Part shown: positions 33,709 to 44,200 of the stretch, in pieces | Position numbering within the stretch: the first letter of the stretch is position 1 | Layout of the letters: each line of letters opens with the position of its first letter | Source of the DNA: Tethya wilhelma | Taxonomy: Eukaryota; Porifera; Demospongiae; Tethyida; Tethyidae | DNA: 64,000 bases | Assembly (NCBI GenBank): GCA_964030475.1 | Contig: CAXIPT010000007.1 | Span: forward strand, 3,709,383-3,773,382 | Direction: 5' to 3' | The notes under the pieces: model-generated | The model's input: only the letters and a program-made list of their open reading frames with translations | Database searches by the model: none | Told to the model about the DNA's origin: nothing | Translations under genes and position numbers: made by a program

Positions 33709-36700
33709 TCTCCCTCTCCAGCCTTACTTCATGGCTGAAAAGCATCACTCTGGTGGTTCCAGAGGCTCTCACAGTGGCAAGCCTCAACAGACCACAGTGC
33801 CTAAGATCAAAGAGGCACTGAACTTCATGCGTAACCATTCATTTGAGGTGCCCTTCATTGCCAACTATCGTAGGGAGTACGTAGAGCCAGAGTTGGACAC
33901 CCTCGACCTCTGGAAGATCTACCAGTGGGATGAAAAGGTAACAAGTCGGTTAACTTTTCTTTTGTCTTTTTTTTTGAGTGTATTTTTTAAAGTCTGGTAA
34001 TTTTTGTATACACCTTGGTTTGTGTTGTAATAGGAGTTCTATACAGGTACATGAAATGACTGTTTAATGTGTGTGCTTTTCTTGCCAATTTTGGCTTGCA
34101 AACAACTGTACATGTATACCAAGTAACTGTAAACATATGAAGCCAAGGTTTGATAGACCATTTATAATACATTGAACTGTACAGAATGTGAGTACTCCAT
34201 CCACTAGACAACATTTTTGTTGCATGTGTCTTCTATACCTTCTCTTCTCTCTGCAGTGGATGCAGCTGCAGATTCGTAAGAAGAACATGCACCGTTTGTT
34301 TGAGAAGATGAGAGACTATCAGTTTGAGAAGGTGAGGGACCAGCCAGACAAGGCCCTCACTGAAGATACTCGGGTCCTCACCGACGATGATATCCTTAGG
34401 TATACACACAATTATGTACATGTTAACAGTTCACTTTGTGTATATTTTTATGCATTGTACATTGTATAATCATGACCAGTAGGGGAACTTCTATATAAGC
34501 AGGTAAGTGGGGATGTTGAGTCTGCCAGCCTTTTCTGATTTATCAGCATTTTCCCCCTATGTATTATACATACATGTCCTAGATCTCTTAAAAAATTACT
34601 GACTGGCAATTGTACATTGTCCACATGACCCCTAATGGATCCTTGTAGCCTTCTTTGAGTTTGTAATGAGCTATAAAGAAAGCTACAAGGATCCATTGGA
34701 GATCATGTGGACAATGTACAATTCATACAGTAGCATATCATGAAGTTATACAAGTTTACTTATATCATGTACACTACATATAATACTACATTTGTACATG
34801 TACATGTGTAGGCTGGACTCTGTGGTGTCCAACGAAGAGCTCTCCGATGTCTATGCTCACTTCTCTCTCTACTACGGCCGGGACCTCATCTCGATGCAGA
34901 ACCTTCGTGCCGAGAAGAAGAATGCTGACGCCTCTCAAGATGGTGCAAGTGCTGAGGAGAACCTTGAACTCTCTCTCCACCAAACCGGGACAAGGAAGGG
35001 GCGGAGTCAGAGTGTGAAGCAAGCTCACAAGAGGGACTTCTACTCCATCTGTCAGGAGAATGGCCTAGGCTCTCTGGCGGCCAAGTTTGGTCTAACCCCG
35101 GAACAGTTTGGTGAGAATTTGAGGGATAATTACCAGAGACACGAGACAGAGCAGCATCACGATGAACCAGAAGCAGCTGCTAAGGACTATGTGCAGCCTG
35201 GGTGAGTATGCCAGTGAGGTTACATTACACACGTGGCATAAGAATTAAGCTTTATGTGAACCACAATATCCAAATAATCTCCATCACCCCACTCAAGTTT
35301 GAAGAAATAATTCAGTGCTGCAGAATTTTTGAACTACTGTACATAATGTATGGTAACTGTTTATTATCTTGTACCATGTACAATAGCAATAGGTCACCAT
35401 TTTTGCTAATTTGCACATTCTACGATGTATGTGTTTCTAATTCAACCGTTGTTGATGTAACTACCAAAATTTAATAGCCAAGAGTCTATAGCTACACACA
35501 TATTTGTGAATTTTACACACACATGTACAGGTTCTTCTCTACAGAGCGGGCAGTACTGCAGGGAGCCTGTCATATGGTTGCCATGCAGATAGCCTCTGAG
35601 CCTCTGGTGAGGCAGTCCTTGAGGCAAGTGTTCCAGACGAGGGCTGTACTCTCAGTAAGACCTACCAAGAAAGGAAGAAAGGTTAGAGTTTCTGTGTGGA
35701 CTCTATGTAAAGAGTTCGATCGCTTTCTTTCCTGGAACTGTGTGTGTGTTTGCCATTGCCTAGCAACCAAAGTTTTATAGGCTAATTACAGGGTACCGTA
35801 TAGCTCCAAATTTTCGTGGTTCAAAAATTTCGTGAAAAGTCTGTCTTTGCCGTTTTGAGCTAATTTTCGTGAATCACGATCTCTGAAATTATATTGCCGA
35901 TATACGGTTTTCNCAGCCTTACTTCATGGCTGAAAAGCATCACTCTGGTGGTTCCAGAGGCTCTCACAGTGGCAAGCCTCAACAGACCACAGTGCCTAAG
36001 ATCAAAGAGGCACTGAACTTCATGCGTAACCATTCATTTGAGGTGCCCTTCATTGCCAACTATCGTAGGGAGTACGTAGAGCCAGAGTTGGACACCCTCG
36101 ACCTCTGGAAGATCTACCAGTGGGATGAAAAGGTAACAAGTCGGTTAACTTTTCTTTTGTCTTTTTTTTTGAGTGTATTTTTTAAAGTCTGGTAATTTTT
36201 GTATACACCTTGGTTTGTGTTGTAATAGGAGTTCTATACAGGTACATGAAATGACTGTTTAATGTGTGTGCTTTTCTTGCCAATTTTGGCTTGCAAACAA
36301 CTGTACATGTATACCAAGTAACTGTAAACATATGAAGCCAAGGTTTGATAGACCATTTATAATACATTGAACTGTACAGAATGTGAGTACTCCATCCACT
36401 AGACAACATTTTTGTTGCATGTGTCTTCTATACCTTCTCTTCTCTCTGCAGTGGATGCAGCTGCAGATTCGTAAGAAGAACATGCACCGTTTGTTTGAGA
36501 AGATGAGAGACTATCAGTTTGAGAAGGTGAGGGACCAGCCAGACAAGGCCCTCACTGAAGATACTCGGGTCCTCACCGACGATGATATCCTTAGGTATAC
36601 ACACAATTATGTACATGTTAACAGTTCACTTTGTGTATATTTTTATGCATTGTACATTGTATAATCATGACCAGTAGGGGAACTTCTATATAAGCAGGTA

Positions 36701-39571
36701 AGTGGGGATGTTGAGTCTGCCAGCCTTTTCTGATTTATCAGCATTTTCCCCCTATGTATTATACATACATGTCCTAGATCTCTTAAAAAATTACTGACTG
36801 GCAATTGTACATTGTCCACATGACCCCTAATGGATCCTTGTAGCCTTCTTTGAGTTTGTAATGAGCTATAAAGAAAGCTACAAGGATCCATTGGAGATCA
36901 TGTGGACAATGTACAATTCATACAGTAGCATATCATGAAGTTATACAAGTTTACTTATATCATGTACACTACATATAATACTACATTTGTACATGTACAT
37001 GTGTAGGCTGGACTCTGTGGTGTCCAACGAAGAGCTCTCCGATGTCTATGCTCACTTCTCTCTCTACTACGGCCGGGACCTCATCTCGATGCAGAACCTT
37101 CGTGCCGAGAAGAAGAATGCTGACGCCTCTCAAGATGGTGCAAGTGCTGAGGAGAACCTTGAACTCTCTCTCCACCAAACCGGGACAAGGAAGGGGCGGA
37201 GTCAGAGTGTGAAGCAAGCTCACAAGAGGGACTTCTACTCCATCTGTCAGGAGAATGGCCTAGGCTCTCTGGCGGCCAAGTTTGGTCTAACCCCGGAACA
37301 GTTTGGTGAGAATTTGAGGGATAATTACCAGAGACACGAGACAGAGCAGCATCACGATGAACCAGAAGCAGCTGCTAAGGACTATGTGCAGCCTGGGTGA
37401 GTATGCCAGTGAGGTTACATTACACACGTGGCATAAGAATTAAGCTTTATGTGAACCACAATATCCAAATAATCTCCATCACCCCACTCAAGTTTGAAGA
37501 AATAATTCAGTGCTGCAGAATTTTTGAACTACTGTACATAATGTATGGTAACTGTTTATTATCTTGTACCATGTACAATAGCAATAGGTCACCATTTTTG
37601 CTAATTTGCACATTCTACGATGTATGTGTTTCTAATTCAACCGTTGTTGATGTAACTACCAAAATTTAATAGCCAAGAGTCTATAGCTACACACATATTT
37701 GTGAATTTTACACACACATGTACAGGTTCTTCTCTACAGAGCGGGCAGTACTGCAGGGAGCCTGTCATATGGTTGCCATGCAGATAGCCTCTGAGCCTCT
37801 GGTGAGGCAGTCCTTGAGGCAAGTGTTCCAGACGAGGGCTGTACTCTCAGTAAGACCTACCAAGAAAGGAAGAAAGGTTAGAGTTTCTGTGTGGACTCTA
37901 TGTAAAGAGTTCGATCGCTTTCTTTCCTGGAACTGTGTGTGTGTTTGCCATTGCCTAGCAACCAAAGTTTTATAGGCTAATTACAGGGTACCGTATAGCT
38001 CCAAATTTTCGTGGTTCAAAAATTTCGTGAAAAGTCTGTCTTTGCCGTTTTGAGCTAATTTTCGTGAATCACGATCTCTGAAATTATATTGCCGATATAC
38101 GGTTTTCTAAATTTTCGTGGAGAAAATTTTCGTGATATACGGTCAAATCACGAAATTCACGAAAATATTGTACCACGAAAATTTGGAGCTATACGGTAGT
38201 GACTGGGTGGATGTGACAATAGAGTCCCAGGTGAAAAACTGACCGCAAAAATCCACCATAAAACTACAGTCGCACCTTTTACCGCTAAATTACTGTGGTT
38301 TCACACACAAAACCGTCAAATACCCATGTGGCACGTTTTTCTCATGATGAAACGAGGAAAAAATAAGCTGTATAGTTTTTCTAGCCTATATCCAAGCCAT
38401 GTACGCTATGTTTGTCGATCTTTATACAGAAATTATTTTCGCTAGATACACTGCTATTACAGTGCTTATTTTTACATTACACGCTTGAAAAAGCTTATTT
38501 TCACTTACCGTTGTCCAAAGATCGAGTCTTTGACAAAGAAAAGTAGCTAAACTGTACCCACAAACATTCAGCTGGACTACCACGAGGCTAAAATTGACTG
38601 CACCCATTTGCTGTGTCAGCTAGCTGAGCCTAGCTTCAAGCCCAGGTGCTTTGTGTATGCTCTAAGTAGCCATTTCTTTGCTCTTTTCGAAGGTGTAAAG
38701 CAACTTTTTAGCAAGTTTGCATCGCGGTTTACCGCTGGTTAATGGCGGTAATGATGGTAAACAGCGGAGTACCGCTAGTGAAATACCGTGGTTTATCCAC
38801 AAAAAATTCCACGAGTTTACCGCGGATTTCCGCTCACATTTTCACCCGGGGTAGCTAGGAGTCACAGGGGGTCAATGGCAAACAAAATAGTTGCATGCTC
38901 TTAAGTGTGCGGCACTTGACCATGCATTGAGTGCCCCTCACTTAAGAGTCCTGCAACTACATGTATAGTGTGTGTGTGTGTGTGTGGTATATACTTGAAT
39001 ATATACATATTTATACGTAGATATACAGTGAAACTCATGATCTATACAATAATATTATGGGGTATTCCATATTGTACTATAGTTGATAGATGAAGCCCAT
39101 CCTTGTTGCTCCATGAAGTACCTCCGCAATAAACCTGTGAGAGAGCTTAAAGGAGATGAATTTCTCAAACTGGTCCAGGCAGAAAAAGACCACCTCATTG
39201 AGATAAAGATCTCCATTGACTTGGAGCACTCTTGTGATAAAAGGTGTGTGAGGTGGAGGGTTGACACTTAATGTGATACTTTGACCACTTCATGCAAGTT
39301 TACATGTGTTGCTTGCAGGAGTTCTGCAGCACAGAGTTATTTTGAGGAGATCCGACAGTTGTTCTACAGGGTGAGATACACTTGCTGTATGGGTACGAAT
39401 TTAGATCACATGATTCTTGTTTGACAGGATGAGTTTAGTTTGCTGGTGGAGAAGTGGAATGCCCAACGAGCTCAAGCTGTGGCCCATGCCTTGCTCAAGG
39501 TGCTCTACCCTCTCATGGAGAAGGAACTGAGAAACAAACTACTGCTTGAAGCAAAGGAGCATGTCATGCAG
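31353..39571 (+). CDS. SUPT6H: SPT6 transcription elongation factor / histone chaperone, N-terminal half only
   Basis: Exons: 31353-31464, 31522-31626, 31935-32008, 32087-32233, 32547-32625, 32696-32774, 32917-33016, 33248-33538, 33722-33937, 34257-34399, 34812-35201, 35531-35681, then 39083-39243, 39319-39370 and 39428-39571. Exons 9-12 recur at +2,195 bp. The protein starts with the acidic Spt6 N terminus (runs of Asp/Glu/Ser). Conserved segments follow: [63 protein letters not shown] and [22 protein letters not shown], the helical core, [14 protein letters not shown], and [18 protein letters not shown]. Spt6 binds H3-H4 and RNA polymerase II during elongation. The YqgF, HhH, S1 and tandem SH2 regions expected after the last exon are not found in the window, so the gene is truncated, misassembled or split by a very long intron. 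Confidence 0.9.
33665..33718. repeat. (CT)n tract at a splice acceptor
   Basis: A CT-rich microsatellite forms the polypyrimidine tract of SPT6 exon 9. The second copy of exons 9-12 begins exactly at its right edge, after the N at 35913. Confidence 0.9.
34608..34723 (+). other. Intronic 116-nt near-perfect hairpin
   Basis: Two 49-nt arms pair with only four differences (one a G-U wobble), around an 18-nt loop. The arms begin AATTGTACATTGTCCACATG and end in the complementary sequence. It lies in an SPT6 intron on the sense strand. It could be a very small MITE or a pre-miRNA-like hairpin; sponge pre-miRNAs are known to be unusually long. The second copy at 36803-36918 belongs to the duplicated segment. 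Confidence 0.6.
35794..35912. mobile_element. Truncated copy of the TACCGTATAGCT MITE
   Basis: Left part of the 210-bp element seen whole at 37989-38198, cut off at the N at 35913. The truncation point coincides with a contig end. Confidence 0.85.
35913..35913. other. Single N marking a probable false join
   Basis: Bases 33719-35912 are repeated exactly as 35914-38107; every open frame in the first copy recurs unchanged at +2,195. The left contig ends inside a MITE and the right one starts just after a (CT)n tract, as expected for two overlapping contigs joined end to end. Confidence 0.85.
35914..38107 (+). repeat. Second, identical copy of SPT6 exons 9-12
   Basis: Contains exons equivalent to 33722-35681, shifted by 2,195 bp (35917-36132, 36452-36594, 37007-37396, 37726-37876), with identical introns. 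If both copies were real, the spliced protein would carry its central helical region twice. Complete intron identity and the N argue for an assembly duplicate. Confidence 0.85.
37989..38198. mobile_element. MITE, 210 bp, TACCGTATAGCT termini
   Basis: Terminal inverted repeats TACCGTATAGCTCCAAATTT and its complement, with internal subrepeats of AATTTTCGTG in both orientations. Same length and ends as 59619-59828. Lies in the SPT6 intron before exon 13. Confidence 0.85.
38226..38851. mobile_element. DNA-transposon-derived element with CCC(A/G)GGTGAAAA termini
   Basis: 626 bp with imperfect terminal repeats: left CCCAGGTGAAAAACTGACCG, right ending CATTTTCACCCGGGG. The interior has repeated TTTACCGC-type motifs and no open frame. 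It interrupts a dispersed repeat whose uninterrupted form is at 9110-9165. Confidence 0.75.
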
Positions 39572-40273
39572 GTTGGAATGTCAATTCTAGCTGCTAAAAT
39601 TACTCCATGTTAACTTATTCAAGTGTTTCTCCTTGGACAAAAGTAAAGAAAGTTGGGACGTGCTCAGATCTTAAGATTAGTGTTCTGCTAATGAGTACGG
39701 TAACACTCCGAGCCTCGGGTTAATATTACAGTGTTTCCCTCAAAGAGGGGTAGGGGGAACCCCCCTTCCTTTCAACTGCTGTATCCCCTCCCCATACAAA
39801 TACATATAACGACATTGATTTTTTTGGGAATTTCAAGCAACTCCCCTCTTTCCCCCCCCCCCCCCCCTTAGGAATTCCTGGCAAAGATAATTTTTTTAGC
39901 CTCTATTACTGAAAATGGAATGTTCTCTCTTTCCAAAGTTTTCTACTGAGCATGCTCGGAAACTATGTGGCCTGGCAGATGTACAATCACAATCCTAATC
40001 CTGCGTTGCAATAATATGGGCATGCCAAGAGTTTGACCACAAATTGTCAATGTGTTCACTTTTTTGTACCTTATGGTGTGTGCTTGTCTGTGTGTGGTGA
40101 TGACTGTATGGTGGATATGATTGTGAGCTCCTCTGTTGTCAGTGCCAGCAATGGCAGAACCCACTGACTAGCAGCTGGAGCGGAGAGTGATCAAAACCAA
40201 TGTCTGAACAGCACATTCTTGTCGATGTCCTACTACAGTTAATGTAATCAAATCATGTGGGCTTTTGGTTTAA

Positions 40274-40900
40274 GGTTACGGGCTACTGTTTGCTCATGAA
40301 TATGTTAATGAGCATGCGTAGTTATTTTAGTGCGGAGCAAACTGCAACTTGTGCAAAACCGTTGGCATGATTTTTTGGCGTCAGTTTTTTTCCAAAGTAT
40401 TCTGCGTGTGACCGTATAAAGTGGCTCTTTTTAACGGGATTGCATGTGGGCAGGGCCGGATCTAAAAAGAAATTTGACAGCACATTCAACGACAGAGAAA
40501 CGGCAGCTTTTGTCTTCGCTTCTGCTGCAGAATCACGACAAGAAGTAAGTTTGAGCTACCATTTTTTTCAAACTATAAGAAAGAGAAGCCAACCGAATAG
40601 ATCTGGCCCTGCAGACAGTTGGAAATAAGCGTCTAACGCTTCCATACTCGATCTAGAACGTTGCCTCTTGAAATAAACTGATGCCAAAAATTTTTGGCTA
40701 CTCTTTCTGTTTGTATCTCTGAGCGTAAGAAGCCTGCTGAGGTTGTCTTTTCGCTGTTTAGGCCTGAAAGTTAAAAAGAATAACTGTCTAAGCTGCTGTT
40801 TAAAATTTGGCAGGGAATTGCTGCAGTAATTTGCCAAAAAGAAACTTTTTATTCTTGCTCATTAAATATTCATAACAGAATGTACCCCGTAACGTTAACC
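40274..40900. mobile_element. MITE, 627 bp, host of a nested element
   Basis: Imperfect terminal repeats: left GGTTACGGGCTACTGTTTGC then TCATGAATATGTTAATGAGC; right the complement of GGTTAACGTTACGGGGTAC plus ATGAATATTTAATGAGC. Non-coding, with another element inserted at 40451-40611. Confidence 0.7.
40451..40611. mobile_element. Nested short MITE with CAGGGCC termini
   Basis: 161 bp with 13-bp inverted ends, CAGGGCCGGATCT and AGATCTGGCCCTG (one mismatch). The ends resemble hAT-type termini, but no clear 8-bp target duplication is seen. Confidence 0.6.
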
Positions 40901-41210
40901 TGCGGTTAGTAGTCCCATCCACTGCCATCTGTATGTATATTTATTGGTAGGCTTTAATGAGATCCATGGGCATGCAACATACTGAATATTTGGTATACAT
41001 TACAGCTGATACAATAGCAAGACTTACAGCAATGAACGATAAGACATGGGTAACAGTAAGACATGGGCAAGAAAAGTGAAACAAAATACAAGCATTTATG
41101 TAATAGACAACTACTAGAAATAATACAGGCACCACAAGATAACAGAACAGAGATGACAGCAATTTCTTAATATGTGAACATAAAGCTGTGAGTGCATGTG
41201 CATGGTGTCA

Positions 41211-44200
41211 CTAATTAGTTGCTTCAATGTCAATGAAGTTGTTGATTTCTGTTTCTCTCTCCATTCCCAATGCGTCACTGTCTCTGATGTATGGATCAAG
41301 ACAAACATCAGAGAATATTGAGGGCCTTGGCTCCAGTTTAATGTTTACAGTTCCTTTTTCCTGTTTGATCTTGTCCTTTTCAAATAGCGCCATTGCGGAT
41401 ACATTAATCTGTCTGCTTTGGAAATTGTTTTCACCTAAGGTTTGTTCATTTAGCAGTGAAACTGAATATGGTTCCATGTTAGTGGCTGGCTCATTCTTTA
41501 GTATAATGGTTGCTTCTCTCTCATGTTTAGCAGTTGCTTCCTTCTCCAGTACTTGTTGTTGAGTTGGCACAGGGTCCACCACACTGTATGTGACTACAGG
41601 ACGAGGAACTAGGATGATTTCGTGATCAGCTGGTTTTTGTTTGTTAAGTTGTAGCTTCATTTTATGAATGAAGGAGTCGAGTTTAGTTTGTATTTTCTTT
41701 GGAAGTACAAAGGCATACGTATGATAGGTCAAGATAGCTAGGAAAGTGATAAAAGCAATGCAGGTTGAAGTGTAGGCAAGAGACTCTTGATTTTCTGCGC
41801 TAGCTCCTCTGATGTAGAGAGAACCGACAGAGAAGAGGACAAGGTTAAAAATATATGATGTTTCAAGTGCATCCAGTAGCCGTGATTTGTAGATTGTTTT
41901 TTTCAATAAGATCTTTAGTATTAAGAGAGAAACTAGTATGCAGATGATAGATAGAAGGTTATTTCCAGGATCTTCACTGACATTGAAAGCAGCTACAACA
42001 TACAAGAAGGCACGAATCAAAAGTAGTAATCCAGTCCAGTAGCGATGTTTGAGATTGTAAGGAGCAAGATAAGCATCCATGAAAGGATAAAACCTTGCAT
42101 TCTTGATTTGTTTCACCATCCTATTTGGGCAACGCAGAAGCCACTGATAAGAGAAGAGGAGAGAGGTGTATGCAATGCCCATTAGGAGAATAAGAAGAGC
42201 TACTAGAAACAGAGGAATGTGTTTCCCTCTTAAGAAAAGTACGTTTGCATCAATCAGCCACACGCTCTCTTGTGAACCATCAGGATACTCCAGTGTTGCT
42301 GAAGAGAATGCAGCTATGATGACACGAAGGCTTTTGGCATAAGAAAGTAGAATGAGAGTAGCTAATGTTGCCACTGGATTTGTTCCAGTAAAGTGTCTAG
42401 CAATTCTTGTGGAGTATTCACAGCCAATAATCACCATGGTAACCATGAATATAATGTAAATTGGGAAGGCAAGCTGTAACCATTCTTTGACATAGCCATC
42501 CATTCCATCAAAGAAGCAGGTCACGAAACCAAAGTCTAGGTTGAGCCATGCAATGAAGATAGTAAAGAAATTTGGTGATTGGAATGGAAAGAAAGTGGAG
42601 CGATTTGTTGTGAGGATGTTTGCATAGAATATGAGTCCATTGATTGTTCCAACGGCTACTGTCAAATTGCACACTAGGAGAAAAGCAACCAGTGCTACTC
42701 CAGCTATAGCAAAAATAATGAGCAGAGCTAGCCAGTGGTTTGAGCAAGACAAGCAGTGTGAACTACCAAGAGAGAGACTGAGACCATCCTTACAAGACCC
42801 ACAAAGCTTGCCGCTACGATTGTAAGCACACTGTGCATCAGAACCATTGGGTGTGTCTAGGTTAATCCATACCTGGGAGCTAGATGGATGGCAGTAGTCG
42901 AATGGACAATGAGGATAAGTTAAGTAGGGACACTGAGACTCATTCTGGTAGCCTTCATGTTCAGGGTATGGTTCATTGATGTAACTTATCCAGACATTGT
43001 TGGTTCTTTTCATTGATGAGTTACTAACTGAACAGTCAGTTATGTAGCTGGAGAGGCAAGGATCACATTCACAATTACAAGTATATTGTGTTTGATGTCT
43101 AATGAAGCCAATTGGACAGGTACAGGGAATAAACAGTATGGTGATATTGATTCCAAAGTGTAATTCCTGCTGTTTGTGGTTCACTACTAGTATTAAGTTT
43201 CCTGAATCACGTGGGAAAGATATTGTAAAGTTTAAGTCTGTGCAATTTGAGGCTGTGTTCTGTATCTCCTGTCCTTCTACTAGTCCAATAGGGTATGAAG
43301 ACGATGCTCTTACAGAAGATGGAACGGGGTTTCTAACTTGGTCGACAACGACTGCTGATACATTGAAACTTTTTGACAATTGAGATGTTCTCTGGAATGT
43401 ATATGTTTTTGAAGGCCTGTCACAATCAATTTGGTTGTTAGTACATAAGCACACACGAACTGGTTCCGATGATACCTCTGATTGTAGAATAGCATTTGTC
43501 CTGAGGTTTGTAATTTGTTTTAGGTATGATGTAGCATTAATATTAGTGTATTGATACTTGTTTAACACCTGTGCACTAGGACTGGCTGTACATTTATGAA
43601 ATGAGCCTCCAAATATTGAAGCACCTGATATACTAGCAGAATTGTTGGCAAAAAATGTATTTTGAACAATTAGGTCAGAGTAGTTAGCAGAATGTGAGGC
43701 TAGGTCTTGAAAATAGCATTCAGTTGAGCCTGATGTATCACCTGAGATATACATTGCTCCTCCATGTTGAGCTGAGTTGTTTGTGAAGTACAATCTTAGA
43801 GTTGACACTGATTGTTTAATGCAATGGGGATTGTAGTGAACGCTAGAACACTCTGGTACAGACTTTATCAAATGAAGTTTAGCATCCAATTCCAAGTAGA
43901 TTCCACCTCCTTTCTCAGCTCTATTGTCAATGAACTCAGTTTGTCCTCCTGTTAGTTTCATTGTTGAGTCAACTGCACAGATCCCTCCTCCCTTAGTTGT
44001 GGCAACATTCTCTGATATGATCATGTTTCTACCTTCAAAAATCAACTCACTGTGATTAGCATATAACCCTCCACCAATCAATGCTGAATTGTTTGTGATT
44101 TGAAGGAGACCGCCTATTCTAATGATTCTGGATTGGACATGAATTGCACCACCTTTGTTAGCTGCATGGTTATGGTTGAAGATGCTGTTATTGATTTCAT

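Larger units (their letters stand above)
39572..41210. other. Repeat-rich spacer after the last SPT6 exon
   Basis: Where the second half of SPT6 should continue there are only repeats: a C-run (about 39852-39868), a copy of the 33078-33157 sequence (GAGCTCCTCTGTTGTCAGTG) at 40130-40190, and the nested elements below. No exon matching the downstream Spt6 domains is visible on either strand. Confidence 0.6.

Noticed and set aside
33719..38107. Genuine internal duplication of SPT6 as an evolutionary novelty
   Set aside because: Complete identity of introns and the N at the junction make an assembly artefact far more likely.
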